From a virus, in IMG/VR virus record IMGVR_UViG_3300025732_000105, positions 1-38,771 of that record: a stretch of DNA of 38,771 bases. One strand, 5' to 3'. Position 1 is the first letter of the stretch. Every line of letters starts with the position of its first letter. Below are positions 1-8,085 of this stretch, piece after piece. Below the pieces are notes generated by a model. It saw only the letters and a program-made list of their open reading frames with translations, was not told where the DNA came from and did not search any database. The position numbers and the translations under genes were made by a program.

Positions 1-1
1 A

Positions 2-2692
2 TCAACATCCGACATCTTCTATGCTTTGAAGCAGTCACGCAAAGCGTTTGAGAACAAGACGATTGGCCCATATAGGGCGGCGGATGGCCAGATTGCTTTC
101 CGCACCAAGCAAGAGCCTACGCAATACGGCGCATCGTTCATTGCCAAAGAAAAGTCTTTCAAAGACAACCTGCTTGGCAACGTCATGGGCTTGGCTGGAC
201 GTGTCCAGTACATTGACAAAGACGCAGCCTTGTCTGAGGCTTTTAAACGTGGCGTAGCTAGCAACGCCATCACTTCTTTGGAGGCACAGAACGCAGAGTT
301 CTATTTGCGATTTGGCCAACAGCGCAGCCAGTATGCGGGTCAGGCGCTGACCAACGGAAAGCTTATCTTGCGCAAAGGCGAAGGCGGCGGGTACGTCTAC
401 GACAGCGTCAAGGGCGCTAATATGTTGGAAGTGGCAGAGGCTCTGCACAAGGGCAAGTTTGCCAACGACTCAGAAGCCGAAGCAATCTTGACAGCATACG
501 TGGCAGGCGAGCGTGCCAAAGTCAAAGGCTGGGAGAAACTCAACTACGAGAACCCTGCGTTGGCTGAGAAAGAGTACAACGATGTCATGCGTTTGCTCAA
601 CAGCGACAAGACCAAGAAAGATGCCGTGCTTGAAGCTGCACGCATCTACAAAGAGTTCAACGACGGCCAGATCGACTTCCTCGTGCAGACAGGCGCGATC
701 ACCGAGAAGCTGGCCAAAGAACTTAAGTCCGTACCTTACATCCCGTACTACCGCGTTAACAGCAACAGCGGCAACATCGAGCTGATGGTGGACAAAGAGA
801 CGCCCGTTCGTATCGGCAACGTCAAGACAGAGCCACAACTTAAAGAGTTGGTTGGTGGCAACAAGCAGATTCTGCCTATCTTTACAAGCTCGGTTCAGAA
901 CACGTTCATGTTGACCGACTTGGCTTTGCGCAACCAGATGATTAAAGAGTCTGCGTTCTTGCTCCACAAGATGGGTATTGCCACAGCGATTGGAGAAGGC
1001 TCCGGCCCTGCCAGCGACAGTACTGTGCGCTTTAAAAAGGACGGCAAGGATCACTTTGTGTACATTGACAAGGAAAAGTACGGCATCCCAGCGGAACTCA
1101 TCATCAAGGGCATGGAAGGTATCAAGACAACGATGCCTGCCGCCATCAAGATGCTAGGCGTGCCTGCGGATATTTTGCGCAGTTTTGTTGTGAAGAACCC
1201 TGCTTACGCTGTGCGTCAGGCTGTACGCGACCCGCTCAATGCTTGGCTGACTACAGGCACAGACGCTACGCCAGTGCTCAGCTCCTTCAAAGAGCTGGCC
1301 AGTATGGTGGCCGGCCGCAGCGAAGTGGAAAGCAAATTGATGCGTTCAGGCGCTATCAGTAGCAACGTTTTCTCTGGCGATCAGCGCGATGCGTCCAAGT
1401 TCCTCAAAGACATTACTTCTGGTAGATCTGGTTGGACTAAGCTCATGGCGAAGCTGGATGCGTTTGCTATGCAAGGCGATGCGTCTACCCGTGCTGTGGT
1501 TTACAAAGACTCCCTTGCCAAAGGCATGTCAGAACAAGCCGCACTATTGCGTACGCTTGAGTCTATGAACTTTAGCCGCCGCGGTTTGTCGCCCAGCATG
1601 CAAGCGCTGTCGATTATTATTCCATTCTTCAACGCTCAGATTCAAGGTTTGGATGTGCTGTACCGCGCATACACAGGCCAGATGCCGTTCAGTGACCAGC
1701 TTAAGATTAAGCAGAAGATGATGGCGCGAGGCATGATGCTCGCCGCAGGAACAATGGCCTACGCTGCTTTGATGGCAGACGACGAGGCGTACAAACGTGC
1801 CAAGCCTGAAGAACGTTACGGCAACTGGTTTGTGTATGTCCCCGGCTTTGACGAACCCCTGCGCGTACCTATCCCGTTTGAATTGGGTTACGCATTCAAG
1901 GCGTTGCCTGAAGCTATCATGGACATGGCGGCCAACGACGAGAAGGCATCCAAGGCCGTGGGCGGCTGGCTCAAACTGGTGGCACAGACCAATCCGTTCA
2001 GCTTGCCACAAGGTATTAAACCTATTACCGAGGTGTACCTCGGCAAGTCGTTCTTTGGTGGTGACATCGAATCACAGCGCGAGCAAAAGATGCTGGCAGG
2101 CGAGCGTTCACGCGAGTCCACTACCGAGTTTGCCAAACTGCTTGGCAGCATTACAGGCAGCGAAACCATCAAGCAGCTCACAGGTAAAGAGGGCTTGTCG
2201 CCAATCAGTATCGACTACCTCATCCGTGGTTATACAGGCGGGGCAGGTATTGCGCTGGTGCAGTTGGCCAACCCGCTACTGAACACCGAGATGAGTGCCG
2301 ACGTAGCCAAGCCTTCCCTCAAAGCCAGCAAGACGCCTATCATTGGCGGTTTGTTCCAGCCCGTTGAAGGCAGGGGCACCATTGACGAAGCGTACGACCA
2401 GATGCTAAACATTCAGCAGACCAAGGGCACGTTTAATCGTTTGGTTGAGCAAGGCAAGACTGCCGAAGCCCGTGCGTTTGCCCAAGAGCACGCTGACAAG
2501 TTGTCGCTAGCATCGGTGTCTGGCTCGGTACAGCAGAAGCTCGGTGAGTTCGCTAAATACCGCCGTCAGATTGAGGCGTCGCCTAAGCTGACGACTGAGC
2601 AAAAGGACGAGATGTTGGCAAAAATTGACAAGGCACAGACCGAATACGCCCGTGCTTTCCTCAAGGCAACCGATAGAACCACACGCCAGTAA
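2..2692 (+). CDS. Large virion-type protein with LPD38-like domain, 5' partial
   Basis: The frame is open to the left edge, so only the C-terminal ~896 residues are visible and the true start lies outside the window. The central part (around residues 440-640 of the visible protein) has the pattern I associate with large polyvalent phage proteins of the LPD38 type: a conserved MNFSRRG motif, then a hydrophobic stretch (SIIIPFFNAQIQGLDVLYRA), then MMLAAGTMAYAALM and an FVYVPGF segment. The C-terminus is charged and helical. Such proteins are very large and are thought to be carried in the capsid and delivered with the DNA. This position at the end of the plus-strand structural block fits an internal virion or ejection protein. 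No catalytic motif is visible here; an enzyme domain could lie in the missing N-terminal part. It ends at TAA, followed by the convergent terminator region. Confidence 0.8.
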   Translation, partial: STSDIFYALKQSRKAFENKTIGPYRAADGQIAFRTKQEPTQYGASFIAKEKSFKDNLLGNVMGLAGRVQYIDKDAALSEAFKRGVASNAITSLEAQNAEFYLRFGQQRSQYAGQALTNGKLILRKGEGGGYVYDSVKGANMLEVAEALHKGKFANDSEAEAILTAYVAGERAKVKGWEKLNYENPALAEKEYNDVMRLLNSDKTKKDAVLEAARIYKEFNDGQIDFLVQTGAITEKLAKELKSVPYIPYYRVNSNSGNIELMVDKETPVRIGNVKTEPQLKELVGGNKQILPIFTSSVQNTFMLTDLALRNQMIKESAFLLHKMGIATAIGEGSGPASDSTVRFKKDGKDHFVYIDKEKYGIPAELIIKGMEGIKTTMPAAIKMLGVPADILRSFVVKNPAYAVRQAVRDPLNAWLTTGTDATPVLSSFKELASMVAGRSEVESKLMRSGAISSNVFSGDQRDASKFLKDITSGRSGWTKLMAKLDAFAMQGDASTRAVVYKDSLAKGMSEQAALLRTLESMNFSRRGLSPSMQALSIIIPFFNAQIQGLDVLYRAYTGQMPFSDQLKIKQKMMARGMMLAAGTMAYAALMADDEAYKRAKPEERYGNWFVYVPGFDEPLRVPIPFELGYAFKALPEAIMDMAANDEKASKAVGGWLKLVAQTNPFSLPQGIKPITEVYLGKSFFGGDIESQREQKMLAGERSRESTTEFAKLLGSITGSETIKQLTGKEGLSPISIDYLIRGYTGGAGIALVQLANPLLNTEMSADVAKPSLKASKTPIIGGLFQPVEGRGTIDEAYDQMLNIQQTKGTFNRLVEQGKTAEARAFAQEHADKLSLASVSGSVQQKLGEFAKYRRQIEASPKLTTEQKDEMLAKIDKAQTEYARAFLKATDRTTRQ

Positions 2693-2738
2693 AGCCGTCC
2701 CTGATCCCGATCTTTGCTCGGGCGTCAAACAAACGGAT

Positions 2739-2765
2739 GCCGAGGGCCTTGTTCAAGCCCTCGGC
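2739..2765. terminator. Convergent hairpin terminator between late and early blocks
   Basis: GCCGAGGG and CCCTCGGC form an 8-bp GC-rich stem, extended by CTTG/CAAG with one bulged C and a TT loop. A second hairpin follows at 2788-2807 (CAGGGG/CCCCTG). The region sits between the stop of the plus-strand virion gene (2692) and the stop of the minus-strand primase gene (2815), so transcripts from both sides run into it. The U-tracts are weak, so termination efficiency is uncertain. Confidence 0.6.
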
Positions 2766-2814
2766 TCTTACAGCCTCAGTGTCGATGCAGGGGACGAAGA
2801 ACCCCTGTCCCCTC

Positions 2815-5778
2815 TCAAGCCGCTGCCACGGATATTGGATTGATAACTTCTTCATCCAGACTAGAAATTTCTCTCGAAATCTTCATGGTAGCTACCCGCA
2901 TGGGTGGGCCACTGGTTCTTGCCATCAAATCTTTCTTAGGCATGTAAGAGACCACAAACTGTTTCTCAAGCTGGCGCTTGAAGTCAGCGTAACCAAAGCT
3001 CATGTTGGAGCAGAAGGTTTTGAGCAGGCGCTCCTCGATATAGAAGTCAACGTGGTTGGCTGTAACGCCGTGCTCCACGCGCCCCATAACTACCGAGCGG
3101 GTAGTAGACGAGTCGATCAACGCGGTGTCCCCCAGCAGTGCGCTTGCGCCTGTCTTGGCGTTAAAGCGTACCACCACGAACTTGCCGTAGTTCTCTTGGA
3201 TAAAGCCGTTCAGGATGTCTTCAGCATTGCGCTTGCTTGACCGTACGGTGCCGCGTGCCACGTTCACCCTAGCCTTCAAGAATTCCTTGATCTCGTTCAG
3301 GGGAAAGTCAACAATGTTCAGATACTTATTGCCGAGAACTGCACCTGCCGTCATGATTGTGCCCACGCCTGCCATCCAGAATCGCTCGTCATTGGTGGCG
3401 TTGAAGTCCTTGTAGCAATTACGCACAACGTCAGGCACCAGCGTCTTGAGCATCGGCACGTTCTTGGCCAAGAACTCAGCCAACTCATGGCCAACCACGC
3501 CGTAGTTTTCTTGCAACGACTTGATGACTTCAATCTCATGGGGCTCCCATGACAACTCCTCGTCCATCACAAACTCCAGAACACGGCGCATCTCACCCTC
3601 AGACGAGTGCTTGCGTGATCCGGTTAGGTAGTCCACGACGTGGGTATTGGAAGACATGATGGCCACGGTCTGCCAGATCGAAAGGTTCAAGCGTTCCTTG
3701 TTAGCGCCTGACTCCATACGCTCCTTGCCGCGACCCTCGGTCATGTCCAGTAGGAACTCGGGGAACCACTCAGCATCCTTGCGGTTCTTGGCAGTGATCT
3801 CATCGGTCACCAAGGGCAGGCTTTGCAGCAGACCCAAGCGTTGTTGCATGGCCACAGGAGAAGTGCTCTTGCCTGTGCGGTAGTGTGTTGGGTGACCCCA
3901 GATTGAGGCCGCCCCTTCCAGTGCCAACGACTTACCCGTACCGGACTCGGTTGAGCCGCAGTGGTAGGTCATGCCGTAGATACCTGTGAAGCGCATGAAG
4001 GGAGCGCTTGCTCCTGCCAGTACAACGCACAGATGGCCGTACAACCTCTTTGCGATGAGCATCTTAATGAACGTCACCCAGTTCTCGATATTGCCGTTGG
4101 GTCTGGTGTTGGCCACGATGTTCTCAAGGCCGGGCATCGGCACTTCCACAGGCGCTGATGTGGCGCTGTAAATCTTGCCTGCGTAAACGAACGTGCCGTT
4201 TTCTTGCCAGCCGTAGTTGGCCGGCACTTTGATGGGCGACTTGTCGTTGCTCATCTTCTCAACGCTTGCGCGTATGTAGTCAAACAAATTCTTGTCGTTG
4301 CCTCGGCCAAAGGCCGCCACGATGTTTTGGTTGGCCAGTGTCTTGACCGTTTCGTCTTGGCTCACGACAGCCTTCTGTGCCATTGTGATGTTCTGCACGC
4401 CTTCACGCCGGATGGCCATGAGGTGTACTGTGTGTTCTCCGTTGTGGCTCAGGATGTCCACAGGGAAAAGGTCGTAGGGGAGAATCAAAACATTGCGCGT
4501 GGTCTTGTTGCCCTGCGCATCTTCGTCTTCCTTCTGGATAAAAATGCCACCACGCTCACCATAAGCGTAGCCACGGGGTGCTTCAGGGCGAAGTACCTTC
4601 TTGACTTCCTCGTCCATTGCAACGCGGGGCAACTCCACCACGCTCTCAACGGTTGTCACCGCCATGTCGCGGCCGAATACTAGCGGGTTCGTAATCTTTC
4701 CCCAGTGCTGACAGCCGGGGCAAACACCGGGGTTCTCCGAGTCCATCTTCGTGCAGGGGTAGGGGCCTTTGATCTCGGCCAGCTTCGTCTTCATGCGGTC
4801 TTCGCTGTACGGGTGCATGTCGCTGATCCACTTTGATGCACCTTCGCCGTCTACGCATACCTTCGTCCAAGACAGGATGCCGCGCCACAGCGGTTCCATG
4901 CCGTCCTGCTCAGCGTGCTCAACGTAGTGTGCGATCTGACCACAGCCTGTGCCTGCGCGGGTCTTGACCACGATGTTCTTGAAGCGGGTGACGCTGTTCT
5001 CAAACAGTTTGACTTGGGCTGCAGACGGTGCGGCTGGCCTAGTACCGGGGAGCTCAACCACGTTGTTTGGCTGCTTGGCTGAGACTTCGTACTGCGTACC
5101 GATGAGGTTCTTCTCCACCACTGCGCGGATGTCGGCCAACTCAAACACCGCACCTTCGCTTACAAAGCGCACGTTGGTCTGCTCACGCACACGCTTCTTA
5201 TTCTTGATGCCTTTGTTGATGGTGTCAGGAACTCGCAAGACTCGGGATGCGTCTGAGGTAACTGTTGGGTCAATGTCCAGCTTGTTCTGGTAGCACATGC
5301 GCTTGAACGCTTCGGCCACAGGCTTCCACTCGTCGACATCCACGGCTTCAGTCAGCGGCCAGTATGCGTGTACACCGCCGCCAGACGCCACCATCCATGG
5401 GTCGCCCAGTGCGGACAGCCCAGTAGCCTCGGTGAAATCCATGATGGCCTGTGCCGCCAGCTTTGCGCTTGCGTATGCCTTGGGCTTGACGTTGCCCTCT
5501 TCGTCAGGGATGTCCTTGGGGTGGTTGCAGTCTACGTCAACGGCAAACGTTTTGACCATCTGCACATTCTCAGCAGTGCGCTTGTTCTCGCCTTCTCCAA
5601 ACGTACCCAACGCAAAGTAAATGTCTTCGCCCGATTTCTTCCATCTGTCAATGACAGGTTGTGCTTCCTCCAATGTGTGAACATATACGTGTTCTTTTTT
5701 TCTTGAGAGTTCCACCACACAATAGCGCCCATTTCCGGGCGGTGGCAAAACCGCCGCTACAAACTCAAGCGGTTCCAT
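2815..5778 (-). CDS. AEP-type primase fused to superfamily 3-like helicase
   Basis: This 987-residue replication protein combines primer synthesis with DNA unwinding. The N-terminal archaeo-eukaryotic primase (PrimPol) domain shows AVDVDC (D81, D83), ASGGGVHAYW (H137) and a DIDPTVTSDASR segment (about 168-179), matching the DxD / sGxxH / D motif set. A cysteine-containing middle region (C279, C342, C353, C356; PCTK...GVCPGC) probably binds zinc. The C-terminal half is a DUF927-like or SF3-like ATPase with Walker A GSTESGTGKS (608-617), Walker B LPLVTDEI (654-661), a sensor-1 like IMSSNT (707-712) and arginines R731/R732 in EMRRVLEF. It is the last gene of the minus-strand block and converges on the virion operon. 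It probably works with the family A polymerase at 11.2-13.2 kb. The ATG start is preceded by a modest AAGGCGTTAA-type SD. Confidence 0.9.
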   Translation of the reverse strand: MEPLEFVAAVLPPPGNGRYCVVELSRKKEHVYVHTLEEAQPVIDRWKKSGEDIYFALGTFGEGENKRTAENVQMVKTFAVDVDCNHPKDIPDEEGNVKPKAYASAKLAAQAIMDFTEATGLSALGDPWMVASGGGVHAYWPLTEAVDVDEWKPVAEAFKRMCYQNKLDIDPTVTSDASRVLRVPDTINKGIKNKKRVREQTNVRFVSEGAVFELADIRAVVEKNLIGTQYEVSAKQPNNVVELPGTRPAAPSAAQVKLFENSVTRFKNIVVKTRAGTGCGQIAHYVEHAEQDGMEPLWRGILSWTKVCVDGEGASKWISDMHPYSEDRMKTKLAEIKGPYPCTKMDSENPGVCPGCQHWGKITNPLVFGRDMAVTTVESVVELPRVAMDEEVKKVLRPEAPRGYAYGERGGIFIQKEDEDAQGNKTTRNVLILPYDLFPVDILSHNGEHTVHLMAIRREGVQNITMAQKAVVSQDETVKTLANQNIVAAFGRGNDKNLFDYIRASVEKMSNDKSPIKVPANYGWQENGTFVYAGKIYSATSAPVEVPMPGLENIVANTRPNGNIENWVTFIKMLIAKRLYGHLCVVLAGASAPFMRFTGIYGMTYHCGSTESGTGKSLALEGAASIWGHPTHYRTGKSTSPVAMQQRLGLLQSLPLVTDEITAKNRKDAEWFPEFLLDMTEGRGKERMESGANKERLNLSIWQTVAIMSSNTHVVDYLTGSRKHSSEGEMRRVLEFVMDEELSWEPHEIEVIKSLQENYGVVGHELAEFLAKNVPMLKTLVPDVVRNCYKDFNATNDERFWMAGVGTIMTAGAVLGNKYLNIVDFPLNEIKEFLKARVNVARGTVRSSKRNAEDILNGFIQENYGKFVVVRFNAKTGASALLGDTALIDSSTTRSVVMGRVEHGVTANHVDFYIEERLLKTFCSNMSFGYADFKRQLEKQFVVSYMPKKDLMARTSGPPMRVATMKISREISSLDEEVINPISVAAA

Positions 5779-5792
5779 ATTTAACGCCTTAA

Positions 5793-5975
5793 TCAGAAAA
5801 GGTTTAGTTGTTTGGGGTCAATGAACGGATGTGCTTCCGTTGGAGCAAGCGCCACAAAGCGACGCAACAATTCTTTCTGCCATTCCTTTGGCATGCCGTG
5901 CAGATCATCCACCGCATCAGCGCAGTAGTTGATGAGCTCCCTGTTGGTCAGGGTTCGAGGTTGTATTCCTTGCAT
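5793..5975 (-). CDS. Small hypothetical phage protein, 60 aa
   Basis: I do not recognise a function. The protein is helical and ends PFIDPKQLNLF. An upstream in-frame ATG at 5987 has no ribosome-binding site. The ATG at 5975 is preceded by GGAGAAG at the right spacing, so I choose 5975. It overlaps the end of the HTH gene by 28 nt, which suggests translational coupling, and it ends 14 nt before the primase-helicase gene. It is therefore co-transcribed with both and may be a replication accessory, which is inference from position only. Confidence 0.65.
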   Translation of the reverse strand: MQGIQPRTLTNRELINYCADAVDDLHGMPKEWQKELLRRFVALAPTEAHPFIDPKQLNLF

Positions 5976-6226
5976 ATTCTTCTCCATGCTTGTTCTGCGT
6001 CCCGTGACGACTTCATTATTTCTAAAAGGAGTTCAACGCGGTTTTGATACGCGACAAAAACGTCCTTGCCTTCGAACCAGTTGTACACAGTCTGGCGTGT
6101 AACTCCGAGCGCATACGCGATCTTTGTCACAGGGAAATCTAAGTAGATTGCCCAACGCCCAAGCTGATTGCCGGGCGTTTTCTTGGCAGCCATGACTGCG
6201 TCAATTACTCTTTGTGAATAAGCCAT
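5948..6226 (-). CDS. Helix-turn-helix DNA-binding protein
   Basis: This is a 92-residue protein with a Cro/CI-type helix-turn-helix in its first half: residues around 30-52 read TKIAYALGVTRQTVYNWFEG, where the turn GVTRQTVYNW is diagnostic. The N-terminal part (GNQLGRWAIYLDFP) looks like helix 1. It likely binds operator DNA as a small phage regulator. The upstream leader (ACCCAAACACT before the ATG) has no clear SD, unusual for this genome, which may mean weak or regulated translation. Together with the winged-helix protein at 17.2-17.8 kb it is a candidate reader of the 18-bp operator sites at 8035, 18085 and 25375, but nothing in the sequence proves this. Confidence 0.85.
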   Translation of the reverse strand: MAYSQRVIDAVMAAKKTPGNQLGRWAIYLDFPVTKIAYALGVTRQTVYNWFEGKDVFVAYQNRVELLLEIMKSSRDAEQAWRRICKEYNLEP

Positions 6227-6298
6227 AGTGTTTGGGTGGGGGTACTAGCCGTTCGTCCGCAAGCCCGTTAGAACTCTGCACGACGTTCCCCCCGATCT

Positions 6299-6517
6299 TT
6301 ACTTTCTGTTTTGTGCCAGCAGCAAGCAGGTGGCACGTTCAATTTCGACTTGGTCAAACAAAGCACAAGCCGTGACCATAGGGTCAGCGCCGTTGGATAC
6401 AGCCTTTTCCCACTTGTCACGTCGATCGTGCATACCAAAAGAGCAAGAGGCAATTCCGACTATGAGCACCATTGCTCCGATGCCCCACATGCGGAGCCAA
6501 AATTTATTTTCTTCCAT
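6299..6517 (-). CDS. Small single-span membrane protein, 72 aa
   Basis: The start at 6517 has an excellent SD (AAGGAGAAAACA before the ATG); the longer in-frame extension upstream would run through the tRNA-like element and is rejected. Residues 8-26 (LRMWGIGAMVLIVGIASCS) form one hydrophobic helix. The rest is a short soluble tail with FDQVEIERATCLLLAQ. No family recognised. The gene follows the tRNA-like structure, which lies in its 5' leader. Confidence 0.7.
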   Translation of the reverse strand: MEENKFWLRMWGIGAMVLIVGIASCSFGMHDRRDKWEKAVSNGADPMVTACALFDQVEIERATCLLLAQNRK

Positions 6518-6534
6518 TGTTTTCTCCTTGAAGG

Positions 6535-6609
6535 TGGGGGTTGGGTGGGGATCGAACCCACCACTCCACAGTGCATGCCGGAATCGAACCGGCCCTTTTA
6601 CCAACCCCC
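6535..6609 (-). tRNA. tRNA-like element, D-armless class II fold (Ser-CGA-like?)
   Basis: Read on the minus strand, the ends GGGGGTTGG (6609-6601) and CCAACCCCC (6544-6536) pair over 9 bp. Inside are a short single strand TAAAAGG (6600-6594), an arm GCCGG-TTCGATT-CCGGC (6593-6577), a short CACT-GTGG-AGTG hairpin (6573-6562), and a canonical T-arm GTGGG-TTCGATC-CCCAC (6561-6545). A normal D-arm is missing. If the first arm is the anticodon arm, the anticodon is CGA and the extra hairpin is a class II variable arm, as in tRNA-Ser. Because both loops are T-loop-like (TTCGAT), the alternative is a rearranged tRNA remnant with two T-arms. It sits between the ssDNA-binding candidate and a small membrane protein gene, so it is probably transcribed within the mRNA. 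Confidence 0.4.
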
Positions 6610-6616
6610 GATTCAA

Positions 6617-7588
6617 TTACTCGTCATCCCAGTCAGACACGATGTCAGCGAGCTTGCCTTTCTTGGCAGGCACAGCAGACGGCTTCGCGGCTTCCTTGCG
6701 GACTTCGGGTTCAGCATCGTCCTCTTCCACCGCGGGCTTGGCTTTCGCTTTAGCGGCCTTGGCAGCGATCGGCTCGTATGCTGGAGCATCTTCTTCCTTG
6801 GTCAGCTCACCCATGGGGCGCTTGCCGGGGATTGCCAATGGAGCAGGGGCGGCCTTCACACCATCAGAAGCGGCAACAGTCATGACAACTGCACGCTTGG
6901 CTTCATCGCTTTCGCCTTGCGCCTTGACGATCTCATACTCTTCTGGAGTCAACCAACGATTGGGCGCGAAGTGCAACTTGGGCGCTTCTGCTTTCGTGTC
7001 GAACTTCATGCGAGTGACGATCATCTCGGGGCTGATGGGAGGGTTCTGCATGGCCAAGTTGCGAGCGAAGGCTTGCAATGGGCGCTTGTCTCCGTCTTCC
7101 TTGCCGAACACCGAAGTGGCTGGCAAAGTCAACTGCAACACTGCACCTTCAATATTGTTCTCAAGCACCACAGCCAAGCGTTGTTGGTAGCGGCAGGCGC
7201 GGCTATTACCCTGACCTGAACCTGCGATGTTCTGAGGGCATGACATGCAAGTTGCCGCTTGCTTGTTCTCGGCGGATGCGTCTGGGCGCTCACCATCGTT
7301 GCTCCAGCAGTCAGGGCCAGTGATGTTGTCACCGTCGTAAGACTTAGCGTAGAAGATACGGCTGACCTTGGGGGCGGCCTTGACGATGATGACATCCAAG
7401 AAGCGCTCGTCGATAGCGGCGATCTCTTTGCCTCCGGACAGCAAGCGGAACACACCACCTTTGATGGAGATGCGCTGTGTGCTACTGCCTACGCCGCCGC
7501 CTGTCAGGGCTTTGGCTGTCTCAGATAACTCATGGTTGCGTGCGAATGAAGGTACGTTTGCAGGGTTGAATAGTGCGATATTAGTCAT
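6617..7588 (-). CDS. Putative ssDNA-binding protein with acidic C-terminal tail
   Basis: This 323-residue protein has a probable OB-like N-terminal half (RISIKGGVFRLLSGGKEI), a central metal-binding cluster (C117 region PDCWSNDGERPD, then ATCMSCPQN and a later ACRYQ), and an Ala/Lys/Glu-rich linker ending in the acidic tail SDWDDE. A flexible linker plus a terminal acidic, aromatic tip is typical of phage and bacterial ssDNA-binding proteins (as in T7 gp2.5 and T4 gp32), where it recruits partners. T4 gp32 also binds zinc. Its position beside recombination and replication genes agrees. Homologs are often annotated hypothetical, so the call is an inference from architecture. Confidence 0.55.
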   Translation of the reverse strand: MTNIALFNPANVPSFARNHELSETAKALTGGGVGSSTQRISIKGGVFRLLSGGKEIAAIDERFLDVIIVKAAPKVSRIFYAKSYDGDNITGPDCWSNDGERPDASAENKQAATCMSCPQNIAGSGQGNSRACRYQQRLAVVLENNIEGAVLQLTLPATSVFGKEDGDKRPLQAFARNLAMQNPPISPEMIVTRMKFDTKAEAPKLHFAPNRWLTPEEYEIVKAQGESDEAKRAVVMTVAASDGVKAAPAPLAIPGKRPMGELTKEEDAPAYEPIAAKAAKAKAKPAVEEDDAEPEVRKEAAKPSAVPAKKGKLADIVSDWDDE

Positions 7589-7597
7589 AATAAGGTC

Positions 7598-8011
7598 TCA
7601 TTTCGTTGGTTTAGTTACGCGAATCTCAAACTCCGTTACGGAGTTCAAGCCCGGAGGGAGAGAGCCCGGGTTCTCTTCGAGGTACCGTGCCATGTTGGTT
7701 TGCGCGATGCGTTTCTCCAGCAAGTCCACGACTTCATGCTCAAGAATAAACTTCTTGAATGAGTCCCAGTCCTGCGTGTTGTAACGCGTCTTGGTCACCA
7801 TTGACACAGTTCCAAAGGAAGTCTGCACGGACTTGACGCCCATGGACTTCATCTGGTCTTTCATCGCAAAGCGGATCTCATCTTGCTGTGCCTTCAGAGT
7901 TTCGATTTCGTTGTCGTACTCTTGCGTCAGCAGGTCGATGCGCTCCTTGATTTTGCGATAGATTTTTGCAAGCCTGTCCAGAGGGACTGGCTCTTGGGTT
8001 TCTTCAGACAT
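7598..8011 (-). CDS. Gp157-like coiled-coil protein
   Basis: This 137-residue protein begins with a long helical coiled coil (LDRLAKIYRKIKERIDLLTQ... to about residue 60). A short segment KSMGVKSVQTSFGTVSMVTK follows, then a helical tail. This order, helices followed by a (M/G)xKxVxTxxxTVS(L/M) strand, resembles siphovirus Gp157-type proteins and, more loosely, Gam-like host nuclease inhibitors. The role is unproven; recombination or phage resistance functions are suggested for the family. It is the first gene after the promoter/operator at 8035-8052 and has a strong SD (CAGGAGAAAGCACA). Confidence 0.5.
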   Translation of the reverse strand: MSEETQEPVPLDRLAKIYRKIKERIDLLTQEYDNEIETLKAQQDEIRFAMKDQMKSMGVKSVQTSFGTVSMVTKTRYNTQDWDSFKKFILEHEVVDLLEKRIAQTNMARYLEENPGSLPPGLNSVTEFEIRVTKPTK

Positions 8012-8034
8012 TGTGCTTTCTCCTGTGATTATTT

Positions 8035-8052
8035 TTGTCTAAGGTTTGACAG
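8035..8052. promoter_or_regulatory. 18-bp operator-like near-palindrome, site 1
   Basis: TTGTCTAAGGTTTGACAG lies 24 nt upstream of the start at 8011. On the minus strand it is followed directly by AAAATAAT, a possible -10 element; a matching -35 is poor, which could mean dependence on an activator. Fourteen or more of the 18 positions match the two other sites at 18085 and 25375, and all three lie in front of leftward operons. Confidence 0.6.
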
Positions 8053-8085
8053 TTTACATAGTTTTCTTTGCGTTGCAACCCCCTT

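Noticed and set aside
6535-6609. tRNA-like element as a phage attachment site
   Set aside because: tRNA 3' ends are common att sites, but there is no integrase or second copy here.
6311-7219. 302-codon plus-strand frame opposite the ssDNA-binding candidate
   Set aside because: Mirror frame of a GC-biased gene, without SD or recognisable domain; the minus-strand gene is well supported.
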